From Pseudoalteromonas sp. T1lg48 (GTDB lineage: Bacteria > Pseudomonadota > Gammaproteobacteria > Enterobacterales > Alteromonadaceae): a stretch of DNA of 64,000 bases. The stretch is taken from NCBI RefSeq assembly GCF_002964785.1, contig NZ_PQCC01000022.1:344619-408618 (forward strand), written 5' to 3'. Positions 56,261 through 63,195 of the stretch are shown here, one piece after another (position 1 is the first letter of the stretch; each line of letters starts with the position of its first letter). A model generated the notes under the pieces. That model did not search any database. It saw only the letters and a list, made by a program, of their open reading frames with translations, and was not told where the DNA came from. Both the position numbers and the translations under genes were made by a program.

Positions 56261-57926
56261 GACGCACCTCGTGATTGATGGGGTTATTGGTTGATTGATT
56301 AGTCGCCGCGCTCAATGCCTGACCTGCCGCTTCAGGCTTGCGACCCAGGGCACAGACCAGGGTGGCTAACGCGGTGCCGACACACAGCTGCCAGGTAAAA
56401 CCTAGGTTAAACTGCCACGGGCTCGGCAACAGCATTGCTTGCACATAGGGTTGCATTAACAGGGTGGCCACAAAGCCGACAATAAGGGCTGCGAGCACCG
56501 ACGCTTCGCTGCCGCGGCCCAGGAATAAACTGGTGAAGTACACCCCCAGCAGGCCAGAGTAGGAGAACACCATGACGCTCAGGGCAAACTTCAACAGCGG
56601 CATCTGCGAATATTGCTGCCAGAAGTAACATAGAATGGCCATGGAGCCCAGTGCCAACGACACACCCAACATGGCAAAGCGCCCCACCAGCACATAATGA
56701 TGGTCTTCTTTTCGTGCGTCACCCTGCTGGCGCTGACGCTTTTCATGCCAGGGCCGGTAGATATCCTGCACCACCACGGAGGCCATGGAGCTAAGCCCTG
56801 AGTTCAAGGTGGAAATAGCGGCGGCAATAATGCCTATGGTCACCAGGCCCTTTACTCCTGCGGGAGTTTCGTTGAGAACATAGTGCATAAAGACGGTGAT
56901 TTTTTCGCCCTGGAATTGCCCGACATTGGCCCCGGCAACGGCCCCTCCGGCAACCCATTCGGTGGCTCCCAGCATGATGTCGGGGCGCTGATAAAACACA
57001 AATAAAAGCAGGCCAATGACAATAAACAAGAACATCACGGGGATCACCATGGCGATGGAAAGCATAATGGCACGACTGCCGGAGCGCGCGTCTTTACAGG
57101 TCAGCACCCGCTGCGTCATGTCCTGATCCAGACCGAAGGCGGCAATGTTTAACAGCACAAAGCCGGTCAGTACCGACGCCATGTTAAACACCCCGGCGGC
57201 GGAAAAATCCAGGTCAAATTTAAACAGGGCCAACTTGGAGCCCTGCTCCGGCCCTGGATTTTGCAGCGCCTCGATAATGGTTGAAAAATCGGCGGGAATA
57301 GCCAGCCATAAACTGACAATCACACACACAGCGGCACTGGTGTACACCAAGCACTGGATCACATCGGAATAGATGACGGTACGAATGCCACCAAAAATAC
57401 TGTAGGCAAGGCCAATAACCACCAACACCAGGGTGGCCATAATCACGCTGCTGGGGGCGATATTGCCATAGAGGATCATGGCCACGGCAATGGCGGCCAT
57501 ATACAGGCGCGCGCCGCTGGCAAACACCCGCCCGAACAAATACATCAGGCCGGCACGGCGTTTGGCCTTGGGGCCCACCTGCTGCTCCAGCAACTCGTAA
57601 ACGGTATAGACACGATATTGATAAAAGCGCGGAATAAGCACCTGCGCCACCACCAGGGCCGCAATAAAGGCGCCTATGTTGGTGGCTAAATAGGACAAAT
57701 CTCCCTGATAGCCTTGATCCGGGCCACCGATAAAGGTGGCCGCCGATTGCGAGGTGGCCAGCACAGACACAGCCACCATCCAGGTCGGCATGGCATTGCC
57801 ACCGAGAAAATACTCCGCCGAGGTGTTAGCCTTTTTGCGGTTAAACCACCAGGCTGTGAGTGCGATGAGCAGGGCATAGGCGCCGAATACCAGCCAGTCA
57901 AGCGCTTCATAATGTGCGTTTATCAT
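56253..57926 (-). CDS. Sodium:solute symporter, MurT-like (amino-sugar uptake candidate)
   Basis: 557 residues, about 13-14 membrane segments of the SSS family: EYFLGGNAMPTWMVAVSVLATSQSAATFIGG, YTVYELLEQQVGPKAKRRAGL, FGLDQDMTQRVLTCKDARSG and AAISTLNSGLSSMASVVVQDIY, which match the sugar-type (SGLT/NanT-like) branch. The operon with MurK- and MurQ-like genes parallels the murTKQ operon of Tannerella, suggesting import of MurNAc (inference). The start overlaps the L,D-transpeptidase stop by one base. Confidence 0.88.
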   Translation of the reverse strand: MINAHYEALDWLVFGAYALLIALTAWWFNRKKANTSAEYFLGGNAMPTWMVAVSVLATSQSAATFIGGPDQGYQGDLSYLATNIGAFIAALVVAQVLIPRFYQYRVYTVYELLEQQVGPKAKRRAGLMYLFGRVFASGARLYMAAIAVAMILYGNIAPSSVIMATLVLVVIGLAYSIFGGIRTVIYSDVIQCLVYTSAAVCVIVSLWLAIPADFSTIIEALQNPGPEQGSKLALFKFDLDFSAAGVFNMASVLTGFVLLNIAAFGLDQDMTQRVLTCKDARSGSRAIMLSIAMVIPVMFLFIVIGLLLFVFYQRPDIMLGATEWVAGGAVAGANVGQFQGEKITVFMHYVLNETPAGVKGLVTIGIIAAAISTLNSGLSSMASVVVQDIYRPWHEKRQRQQGDARKEDHHYVLVGRFAMLGVSLALGSMAILCYFWQQYSQMPLLKFALSVMVFSYSGLLGVYFTSLFLGRGSEASVLAALIVGFVATLLMQPYVQAMLLPSPWQFNLGFTWQLCVGTALATLVCALGRKPEAAGQALSAATNQSTNNPINHEVRHG

Positions 57927-58687
57927 TAGCCCGCCTTGTTCTTATCTAAGGGCGGCAGATGCCAGGGCGCTTGCTTTAGCGCATATTCCATGCGCGGCAA
58001 AATCACCATCAGGGGTTGTTTGTCTTTATCCAGCCAACGCAACAGGGCATCCATATCCGCCTCTGCCATGGCGGTGCACCCCGCCGTGGGCTTATCCGCG
58101 GCGCGCCACAAGTGCAGAAAAATACAGCTGCCGGCACCGCTTATATTCTCCGGGTTATGGGCAACCAGTATGCCCTTTTTATATAAGTCGTCCTGGCTGT
58201 GAATATCGCGGCGCATGGCCTCGGATGAGCCTTCTACCGCCGTTTCACCCACCACCTTGGTGTTGACCAACTGATTGTAATAGGGTGAGCCGTTAACATC
58301 GATGCAGTAATCCCCCGCATCCATAGGGTGATAATCCAGGCCGGTGACGAGCGTCTGCAAATAACCAAAGGCATTCCCTAAGCGAAATACCCCGGCGGGC
58401 GCCTTGCCATCTCCCTCAACCTTCTGCAGGCCTTGCTGGTGCTCGTGTAAACCAATCCCCCAAGCTAATCCAGTGCGGCCAATCACCACGGCGCTGGGTT
58501 CACTCATTGCTTGCCATTGATTGTCTTCATCGCGCTCGAATAAGGTCATTTCACCTTGAATATCTGTCCAGGAGTCGGTTACCACCACAACCAGTTGCCG
58601 GTTTTCTTTTTCTATCGGCCTAGCTTGCACGCTAGCGCACAGTAGGCTTGCCCCTAGCAGCAACATAAAGTTTTTAAACGGCTTCAT
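57926..58687 (-). CDS. L,D-transpeptidase-fold (YkuD-type) exported protein
   Basis: 253 residues with a signal peptide (ends CASVQARP). The YkuD-like catalytic stretch is CIFLHLWRAADKPTAGCTAM with the His and the nucleophilic Cys in T-x-G-C; upstream are VVIGRTGLAWGIGLH, GDGKAPAGVFRLGNAFGY and CIDVNGSPYYNQLV. Family members form or cleave L,D bonds in peptidoglycan peptides. It overlaps the NlpC/P60 gene by 4 bp and the symporter gene by one base. Confidence 0.85.
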   Translation of the reverse strand: MKPFKNFMLLLGASLLCASVQARPIEKENRQLVVVVTDSWTDIQGEMTLFERDEDNQWQAMSEPSAVVIGRTGLAWGIGLHEHQQGLQKVEGDGKAPAGVFRLGNAFGYLQTLVTGLDYHPMDAGDYCIDVNGSPYYNQLVNTKVVGETAVEGSSEAMRRDIHSQDDLYKKGILVAHNPENISGAGSCIFLHLWRAADKPTAGCTAMAEADMDALLRWLDKDKQPLMVILPRMEYALKQAPWHLPPLDKNKAG

Positions 58688-60099
58688 TGTGCACCGCCCG
58701 GGGCGATACGTTTAATAGCATAGGTTTTATCTAAGTAGGAGGTATCGGCGTTTAAATACAGCGGCAACAAGGGCGTCACGGACACGCCGTTAAGCTCACC
58801 ATCGTAAAAAGCGCCATCCTCCTTTAAGTAACCAAGCCCTTTTACATCATGGATCACATAGGGCTGGCCTTGATAATCACCGATATACATCATCACATGG
58901 CCAGGAATATAAATAAGGTCGCCCACCTGCATCTGTGCCAGCACCTGCTGCTTTTGCTCCAGCGTGGCATCGGCCTCGAAGCGCCAGTTATAACCATAGT
59001 CTCCCTTGCCCTGCCATGAAGAATTACGCGGCATCATCACGCCAAAGGTTTTATAAATCTCGCCGACAAAGCCGGTGCAATCCCGGGCATTGTAATCGTG
59101 CCCCCAGCCATAACGCTCGCCTAAAAACTTAAACCCCTGAGCGATAAGGTTATGCCGGGTAAGCGGCAAATAGCCAACGCTAACATCGCTGGAGCGCGGT
59201 AACAGCGCCTTCTCAAAGGCCAGGGAGCCGTCCCCATTGCGCACCGGCAGCTTGACGATATAGCTGGCAAAACTGTTCTGGCCGTGAGTCAGGTGCTCAA
59301 TGTTCTCTTGTGGCATCAGCGTCAAACGCACGCCCATATCCAATTGCACCTCTGAAACCCGTGGTTTATTGGGCACGAAGCTAGTGTCCACCTTATCGCC
59401 GCTGACAATGATGAAGTCCTTGGCCTGCATATAATCGACAATGGTATCTTTATCCCCCAAGGCGATGGCCGACTTTTTCACCCAGGCGGTGTAGTTGTAG
59501 GCGGCCACCAGATACCAGAGCCCATCCGCGCTTTCATGCAGCACCGCCACCGCCTCACCGGGGAAGGCGCCACTTTCCTGGAAACGATCCAAATCCGCAT
59601 CCATTTCCGCGTTTAACACCCGGTCATCGGTGGGAAAGGTGCGTAGCGACGTGCGCTCAACCACCATGCCAAAGCGCACTTTATTCTTGTCCTGCACATG
59701 GGCTTTATTGGTGTTGGTGTGATAGCGCGCAAAGTCCTCGTCTGTGAGTTGGCGGCCATCTGTATAGAAACGCGGACTGGAAGGAGTCGAACTGGCTTTT
59801 TGCAGATGTTGGATCAGCTGGTCACGGGTGAGCTCATCCGCATAGATCAGAGGGTCTGTGACATAGGGATTATTGGCAATCAGTTTGCGGTTAAAGGCCT
59901 GGATTTGCCGCTCACTCATCAGCGGCGCATTATCCGCCTGCTGTTTTAACCAAAAAGCCGGAGAGAGCATGGCCGGCTGAACCAAAGGCACATCGCTGAC
60001 AAAGGGCGCCGTTTGCTGAGCGTATGCCAGACCGTGACTGCACAGCAGCAAGGCCGCCGAAATGGCTGCACTGAGAATAGATTGGGCTTTGTTGTTCAT
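58684..60099 (-). CDS. SH3-domain NlpC/P60 (C40) peptidase
   Basis: 471 residues with a signal peptide (ends GLAYAQQ). A helical N-terminal domain (about 45-110) is followed by two SH3-like modules (about 140-290: RFGMVVERTSLRTFPTDDRV; VRLTLMPQENI) and an NlpC/P60 domain (about 340-460: YGWGHDYNARDCTGFVGEIY with the nucleophile Cys; PGHVMMYIGDYQGQPYVIHDV with the His). Such enzymes cleave gamma-D-Glu-mDAP or related stem-peptide bonds. First gene of the operon, downstream of the palindrome at 60203. Confidence 0.88.
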   Translation of the reverse strand: MNNKAQSILSAAISAALLLCSHGLAYAQQTAPFVSDVPLVQPAMLSPAFWLKQQADNAPLMSERQIQAFNRKLIANNPYVTDPLIYADELTRDQLIQHLQKASSTPSSPRFYTDGRQLTDEDFARYHTNTNKAHVQDKNKVRFGMVVERTSLRTFPTDDRVLNAEMDADLDRFQESGAFPGEAVAVLHESADGLWYLVAAYNYTAWVKKSAIALGDKDTIVDYMQAKDFIIVSGDKVDTSFVPNKPRVSEVQLDMGVRLTLMPQENIEHLTHGQNSFASYIVKLPVRNGDGSLAFEKALLPRSSDVSVGYLPLTRHNLIAQGFKFLGERYGWGHDYNARDCTGFVGEIYKTFGVMMPRNSSWQGKGDYGYNWRFEADATLEQKQQVLAQMQVGDLIYIPGHVMMYIGDYQGQPYVIHDVKGLGYLKEDGAFYDGELNGVSVTPLLPLYLNADTSYLDKTYAIKRIAPGGAQ

Positions 60100-60202
60100 T
60101 ATTGTCTCTCCCCTTCGCCTTCGACGCTAAGTCTTTGGCGTTAAGTCGCAGGTCTTTGTCACCAGGTTTTAATACATGAGATTACTGTATAGTCGCAGGG
60201 GA

Positions 60203-60230
60203 AACAAATATTTCAAGGTGAATATTTGTT
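60203..60230. promoter_or_regulatory. 28-bp perfect inverted repeat upstream of the peptidoglycan operon
   Basis: AACAAATATT (60203-60212), 8-bp spacer, AATATTTGTT (60221-60230), 104 bp before the NlpC/P60 start. It has the same arm-8-arm layout as the palindrome at 52251 but a different arm sequence. Candidate operator of the operon. Confidence 0.5.
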
Positions 60231-60371
60231 GGGAATATTTTATTAAAATCAACAACAGGCGAATGCCTTGAGGCATTTTTAGGTCAGTGCCTTACGGCAA
60301 CACTGGTTATAAAAGAGAGATCTTGTCGGGCCGCCGACTACGACTTAGAGGAAATAGGAAGAATAGTGCTA

Positions 60372-60487
60372 ATAATTCATCCATGAAGCAGGGTTCCTGT
60401 CGGCGTCCCCGTTCCTCACAGAGCTCGTCACCTTCAAGCGGCGAGAGTGAAACTATTCACTCTCTTGTTTCCGCTTTCAGCCATGCC
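60372..60487 (+). repeat. Structured repeat, copy B (inverted partner of copy D)
   Basis: Bases 60372-60482 match the reverse complement of 61706-61816 with two mismatches in 111. The core is a hairpin GAGAGTGA-AACTAT-TCACTCTC (60443-60464) inside an outer AAGCGG/CCGCTT pair. Open frames across it are low-complexity Ser/Pro-rich and not credible genes. Confidence 0.88.
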
Positions 60488-60622
60488 TCCACCTCCTCGC
60501 GCTGCGAAGCGGTGCTTCGGTCACTCGTCGCCCCTAAGAACCCCAAGGCGCCCCAACATTGCATTATTTCCTCAACGCGCTTTGAGAAATGAACGTAACC
60601 AACATGCACAGGGCGGCCCCTC

Positions 60623-60697
60623 TCCTCGCAGAGCTCGTCGCCTTCAAGCGGCGGGAGTGAAATTGTTCACTCCCTAGTTTCCGCTTTTAGCCATGCC
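60623..60697 (+). repeat. Structured repeat, copy C (partial, direct to copy B)
   Basis: A diverged 75-bp copy of the B core. The hairpin reads GGGAGTGA-AATTGT-TCACTCCC (60653-60674); relative to copy B, one stem pair has changed A-T to G-C on both sides, a compensatory substitution. An extra hairpin CGCCCGC / GCGGGCG lies just after (about 60711-60731). The rest of the gap to the attC site shows no gene. Confidence 0.8.
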
Positions 60698-60844
60698 ATG
60701 GGCATGTTTTCGCCCGCCATCCCAGCGGGCGATTACTCTTCTCGCACCCCGTTTCGGATGCAATGTAAGGGGATAAGGCTGATACACCAGCGCTCTGCAG
60801 AAAAGTTATCGCAATCTGTTATGTCATTTAGTACAAAAAGCGGA

Positions 60845-60948
60845 CTTTAACGCCCGCATAAGGGGCTGATTATTGTTGGCTAAAATGTGAAACGAAGTGG
60901 AACCGAGCCAACAATTAGCAGTCCCATTACTTGATGCTCTTGTTAGGC
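60845..60948 (-). other. Integron attC site
   Basis: Read on the minus strand, the 104-bp site starts GCCTAAC (R'', 60948-60942, one base after the cassette stop codon) and ends GCGGGCGTTAAAG (L'/R', to 60845). Between them lie near-perfect inverted arms: CTGCTAATTGTTGGCT pairs with AGCCAACAATAATCAG at 14 of 16 positions. This is the usual layout of a folded attC recombination site. Confidence 0.82.
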
Positions 60949-61381
60949 ATTACTTTAAACCGAACAAATTTATTTCTATTGATGAAGCTGAGTCAACATC
61001 TGAAAAATCTCGACACACAATTACTTTTGTAAAGTTTTTTTCTGCTTCGACACTATGGTTATCAACATCAGAACTACATTGTTGTTGGAATATACCTTTT
61101 TCGTTACGAATGACAGCATCAACTCTATACCTTTCAAATTCGGGGCTACCAGTAACTTTATACTCACCAGCGATAATAAAGTTAGAACCTTCAACTCGAC
61201 TAACTTTACTTATGACTTTGAAACTTTCGATTTTTGTAGGAGTATAATCCTGCATTTTCTCATATTCATTGGGATTTAAATATTGAGCAATTAGGATGAT
61301 GATAGTTATTGATAAGCCAAATCCCAATCCCCATAAGAATCCATTTTTCAAATTTTCCACACGCTCTCCTTGTATGCCTAA
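60851..61381 (-). mobile_element. Lone integron gene cassette (no integrase in the window)
   Basis: On the minus strand the unit runs from TTAGGCAT (61381, directly after a G, as in GTTAGGC at 61382-61376) through RBS AAGGAG, one ORF and its attC site to 60851: about 531 bp with one gene, the textbook cassette structure. No intI gene or second convincing attC is present, so it is a single attC lacking integrase. Repeat copies B/C and D flank it on either side. Bases 61383-61705 show no gene or known element. Confidence 0.78.
60950..61360 (-). CDS. Cassette-borne small membrane-anchored protein, unknown function
   Basis: 136 residues from GTG 61360, with AAGGAG five to ten bases upstream. One N-terminal membrane helix (GLGFGLSITIIILIAQYL), then a small soluble domain with beta-strand character (SFKVISKVSRVEGSNFIIAG; FERYRVDAVIRNEKGIFQQQ) and two Cys. 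I recognise no family. The base composition is clearly more A+T-rich than in neighbouring genes, consistent with acquisition as a cassette. The stop TAA is followed after one base by the attC R'' core. Confidence 0.75.
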   Translation of the reverse strand: MENLKNGFLWGLGFGLSITIIILIAQYLNPNEYEKMQDYTPTKIESFKVISKVSRVEGSNFIIAGEYKVTGSPEFERYRVDAVIRNEKGIFQQQCSSDVDNHSVEAEKNFTKVIVCRDFSDVDSASSIEINLFGLK

Positions 61382-61705
61382 CAGTATATTAGTGCGAATT
61401 CCCGGTTAAGGAAGTTATCCACGACCTCACCTTTTCCCACTAATAAAATTTTTATTTAATAATAGCAAAAAGTTATCAGGTGTTATTCCCACAAGCAATC
61501 AAGAAAGAAGCCAAAGAAACATGCCTTCACTTATTCGAGCCTCGCTTGGCTCGCTATACACGTTTAGTACCAGCAGCCTATCGTACACATCCAAACTCAC
61601 AGGTATCACACTTCCCGTTTAGATTCGCGCTTTCGATCTCAGTTTTTGTTGCTGAGTGTGCTTGTGACAACGAGATAGGGACATCGAGTTAGGTTTACCG
61701 AGGCA

Positions 61706-61816
61706 GGCTGAAAGCGGAAACAAGAGAGTGAATAGTTTCACTCTCGCCGCTTGAAGGTGACGAGCTCTGTGAGGAACGGGGACGCCGACAGGAACCCAGC
61801 TTCATGGACGAATTAT
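61706..61816 (-). repeat. Structured repeat, copy D (inverted relative to copy B)
   Basis: 111 bp, reverse complement of 60372-60482 with two mismatches, including the GAGAGTGA/TCACTCTC hairpin. A 19-base direct match to sequence near copy B (CTTCGGTCACTCGTCGCCC) follows at about 61842, so the repeat has a composite structure. Confidence 0.88.
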
Positions 61817-61973
61817 ATGCACGATGGTTATGAACTCCCCCTTCGGTCACTCGTCGCCCAACGCGACAAGATCTCAAATTGAAAACCAATGCTCTTGTGC
61901 ACCAAGAAGCATGCTTTCAACAATCTTTAAAAAAGGTAATTTTGAGATAAAAGAAGAGTTATTGAAGTGCAGA

Positions 61974-62000
61974 AACAAAAAAACCAACTTTCGTTGGTTT
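61974..62000 (-). terminator. Terminator of the tRNA operon
   Basis: Stem AAACCAAC / GTTGGTTT (61981-62000); the minus strand continues with a T-rich run. Confidence 0.82.
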
Positions 62001-62022
62001 CTTCTCACTTCTTAAAAAGAAG

Positions 62023-62099
62023 TGGCGGACGCAGGAGGATTCGAACCTCCGACCGCCTGGTTCGTAGCCAGGTACTCTATCCAGCTGAGCTATGCGTCC
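62023..62099 (-). tRNA. tRNA-Arg (anticodon ACG), copy 3
   Basis: A 77-nt cloverleaf with GGACGCA acceptor stem, anticodon loop CTACGAA, TPsiC arm GGTTCGAATCC and encoded CCA. Identical to the two copies upstream. Confidence 0.97.
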
Positions 62100-62142
62100 G
62101 TTATGTTCTTGAACCTTAGGTTCGAATTTGTCACTTGAATTA

Positions 62143-62219
62143 TGGCGGACGCAGGAGGATTCGAACCTCCGACCGCCTGGTTCGTAGCCAGGTACTCTAT
62201 CCAGCTGAGCTATGCGTCC
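62143..62219 (-). tRNA. tRNA-Arg (anticodon ACG), copy 2
   Basis: The same 77-nt sequence as the neighbouring copies, with encoded CCA and anticodon loop CTACGAA. A 43-bp spacer separates it from copy 3. Confidence 0.97.
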
Positions 62220-62266
62220 GTTTCATAAAAAAGTGACTTTAGATAATAGACCATCTTGAAGAAAGA

Positions 62267-62343
62267 TGGCGGACGCAGGAGGATTCGAACCTCCGACCGC
62301 CTGGTTCGTAGCCAGGTACTCTATCCAGCTGAGCTATGCGTCC
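62267..62343 (-). tRNA. tRNA-Arg (anticodon ACG), copy 1
   Basis: Identical 77-nt tRNA-Arg with encoded CCA. It follows tRNA-Ser, the serV-argVYZ order known from E. coli. Confidence 0.97.
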
Positions 62344-62380
62344 ATATCTAAATACAAAAACAATACCATTTAAAAATAAA

Positions 62381-62473
62381 TGGCGGAGAAGGAGGGATTC
62401 GAACCCTCGATAGGGCTACAAACCCTATACACCCTTAGCAGGGGCGCGCCTTCAGCCACTCGGCCACCTCTCC
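62381..62473 (-). tRNA. tRNA-Ser (anticodon GCT)
   Basis: A 93-nt class II tRNA: GGAGAGG acceptor stem, long variable arm (GTGTATAGGGTTTGTAGCCC), anticodon loop CTGCTAA and encoded CCA. First gene of the four-tRNA operon on the minus strand. Confidence 0.96.
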
Positions 62474-62649
62474 GTCTTTGTGGGGCGTATAATAAAGGCT
62501 TGAGCAAATATGTCAAACACTTTTCTATGAAAATCAGCCTATCTGCTCAGAGATTGCGCAGCTGGCTATTTATGGCATAAAAAATGGCCTCAATGGGCCA
62601 TTATCTCGCTACTTTTATTCTTTTGCCCGCCCCTAACAGGCTTAGGAGA

Positions 62650-62838
62650 TTATGCGCCGCTGCCGCCTACCAGCAAAGGAAGAGCATGTGTTTTTCCCTT
62701 GCCATCCAGGGCGCTATCCAGCTCACTCAAGATTTGGTCACGGTAACCCTGGCGCTCAAATTCGATAATACAGGCGCGATAATAGGCGGCCCGCTTGTCA
62801 TCCTTGGGTATTTCCGGCAAAAACTCTTCGTAATCCAT
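62650..62838 (-). CDS. Small hypothetical protein
   Basis: About 62 residues starting MDYEEFLPEIPKDDKRAAYY, acidic/basic and probably helical, ending LPLLVGGSGA. GGGGA lies eight bases upstream of the ATG at 62838; ATGs at 62847 and 62853 are alternatives. No family recognised. The composition (amphipathic, balanced charges) looks like a real small cytosolic protein rather than a chance frame. It stands alone between lysS and the tRNAs; the gap 62839-63195 otherwise holds only a palindromic repeat and the lysS terminator. Confidence 0.5.
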   Translation of the reverse strand: MDYEEFLPEIPKDDKRAAYYRACIIEFERQGYRDQILSELDSALDGKGKTHALPLLVGGSGA

Positions 62839-63085
62839 TACATTCATCCCCATTATTGTTTTTCTGCACTTTCTTGCCAATCCCCCAGGCAAATCCTAAG
62901 CACTGCGGTAATGGCTGAAAATTGTAGTGCATTACATCTTGGTGCGCAGCTAGGATAAAAGCACTAATTTTTACAAATAAAAATAAAATATCTTATAAAT
63001 CAAAAAGATAAGTATTTATACATGAGTGTCAGAGCGGAATTTTAGGCCTTAACGAGGTGCTTTTTGCGATATCTCGCACAAGCTA

Positions 63086-63143
63086 ATACCAATTCTGTTA
63101 ACTAAGTGCTCAGATATAGCACTGAATAAATGTGAATTGGTAT
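63086..63143. repeat. Palindromic extragenic repeat
   Basis: ATACCAATTC (63086-63095) is inverted exactly as GAATTGGTAT (63134-63143), enclosing a second hairpin AGTGCT/AGCACT (63105-63123). The 58-bp cruciform-like unit resembles the extragenic palindromes frequent in Alteromonadales genomes. Confidence 0.6.
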
Positions 63144-63149
63144 AAATAC

Positions 63150-63176
63150 AAAAAACGCGGCCAAGGCCGCGTTTTT
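63150..63176 (-). terminator. lysS terminator
   Basis: Stem AAAAACGCGGCC / GGCCGCGTTTTT with a 2-base loop, T run on the minus strand. Confidence 0.9.
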
Positions 63177-63195
63177 AAGGGTTAGACGTTCTTAC

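Noticed and set aside
49535..60099. The locus as a beta-lactam resistance island
   Set aside because: The beta-lactamase-like domain belongs to an amidase fusion and the neighbours (murQ, namZ, kinase, symporter) point to wall recycling or scavenging.
60287..60592. 101-residue ORF over repeat copy B
   Set aside because: Ser/Pro/Arg-rich low-complexity product lying across a repeat with a conserved hairpin and no RBS; the inverted copy gives a similar peptide on the other strand, as expected for a repeat rather than a gene.
60841..60950. attC region as an ordinary Rho-independent terminator
   Set aside because: No T run follows either arm, and the GCCTAAC/GTTAAAG ends with extended inverted arms fit attC much better.
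61480..61692. 70-residue ORF on the plus strand between the cassette and repeat D
   Set aside because: No RBS and no protein-like pattern; it ends at the repeat edge. Treated as non-coding.
61383..61705. A second attC or attI site upstream of the cassette
   Set aside because: Only the GTTAGGC core is present; no paired L boxes or inverted arms could be found.
62023..62343. tRNA array as a CRISPR-like direct repeat
   Set aside because: The three 77-bp repeats are complete tRNA-Arg genes with CCA ends; the spacers are short and not uniform.
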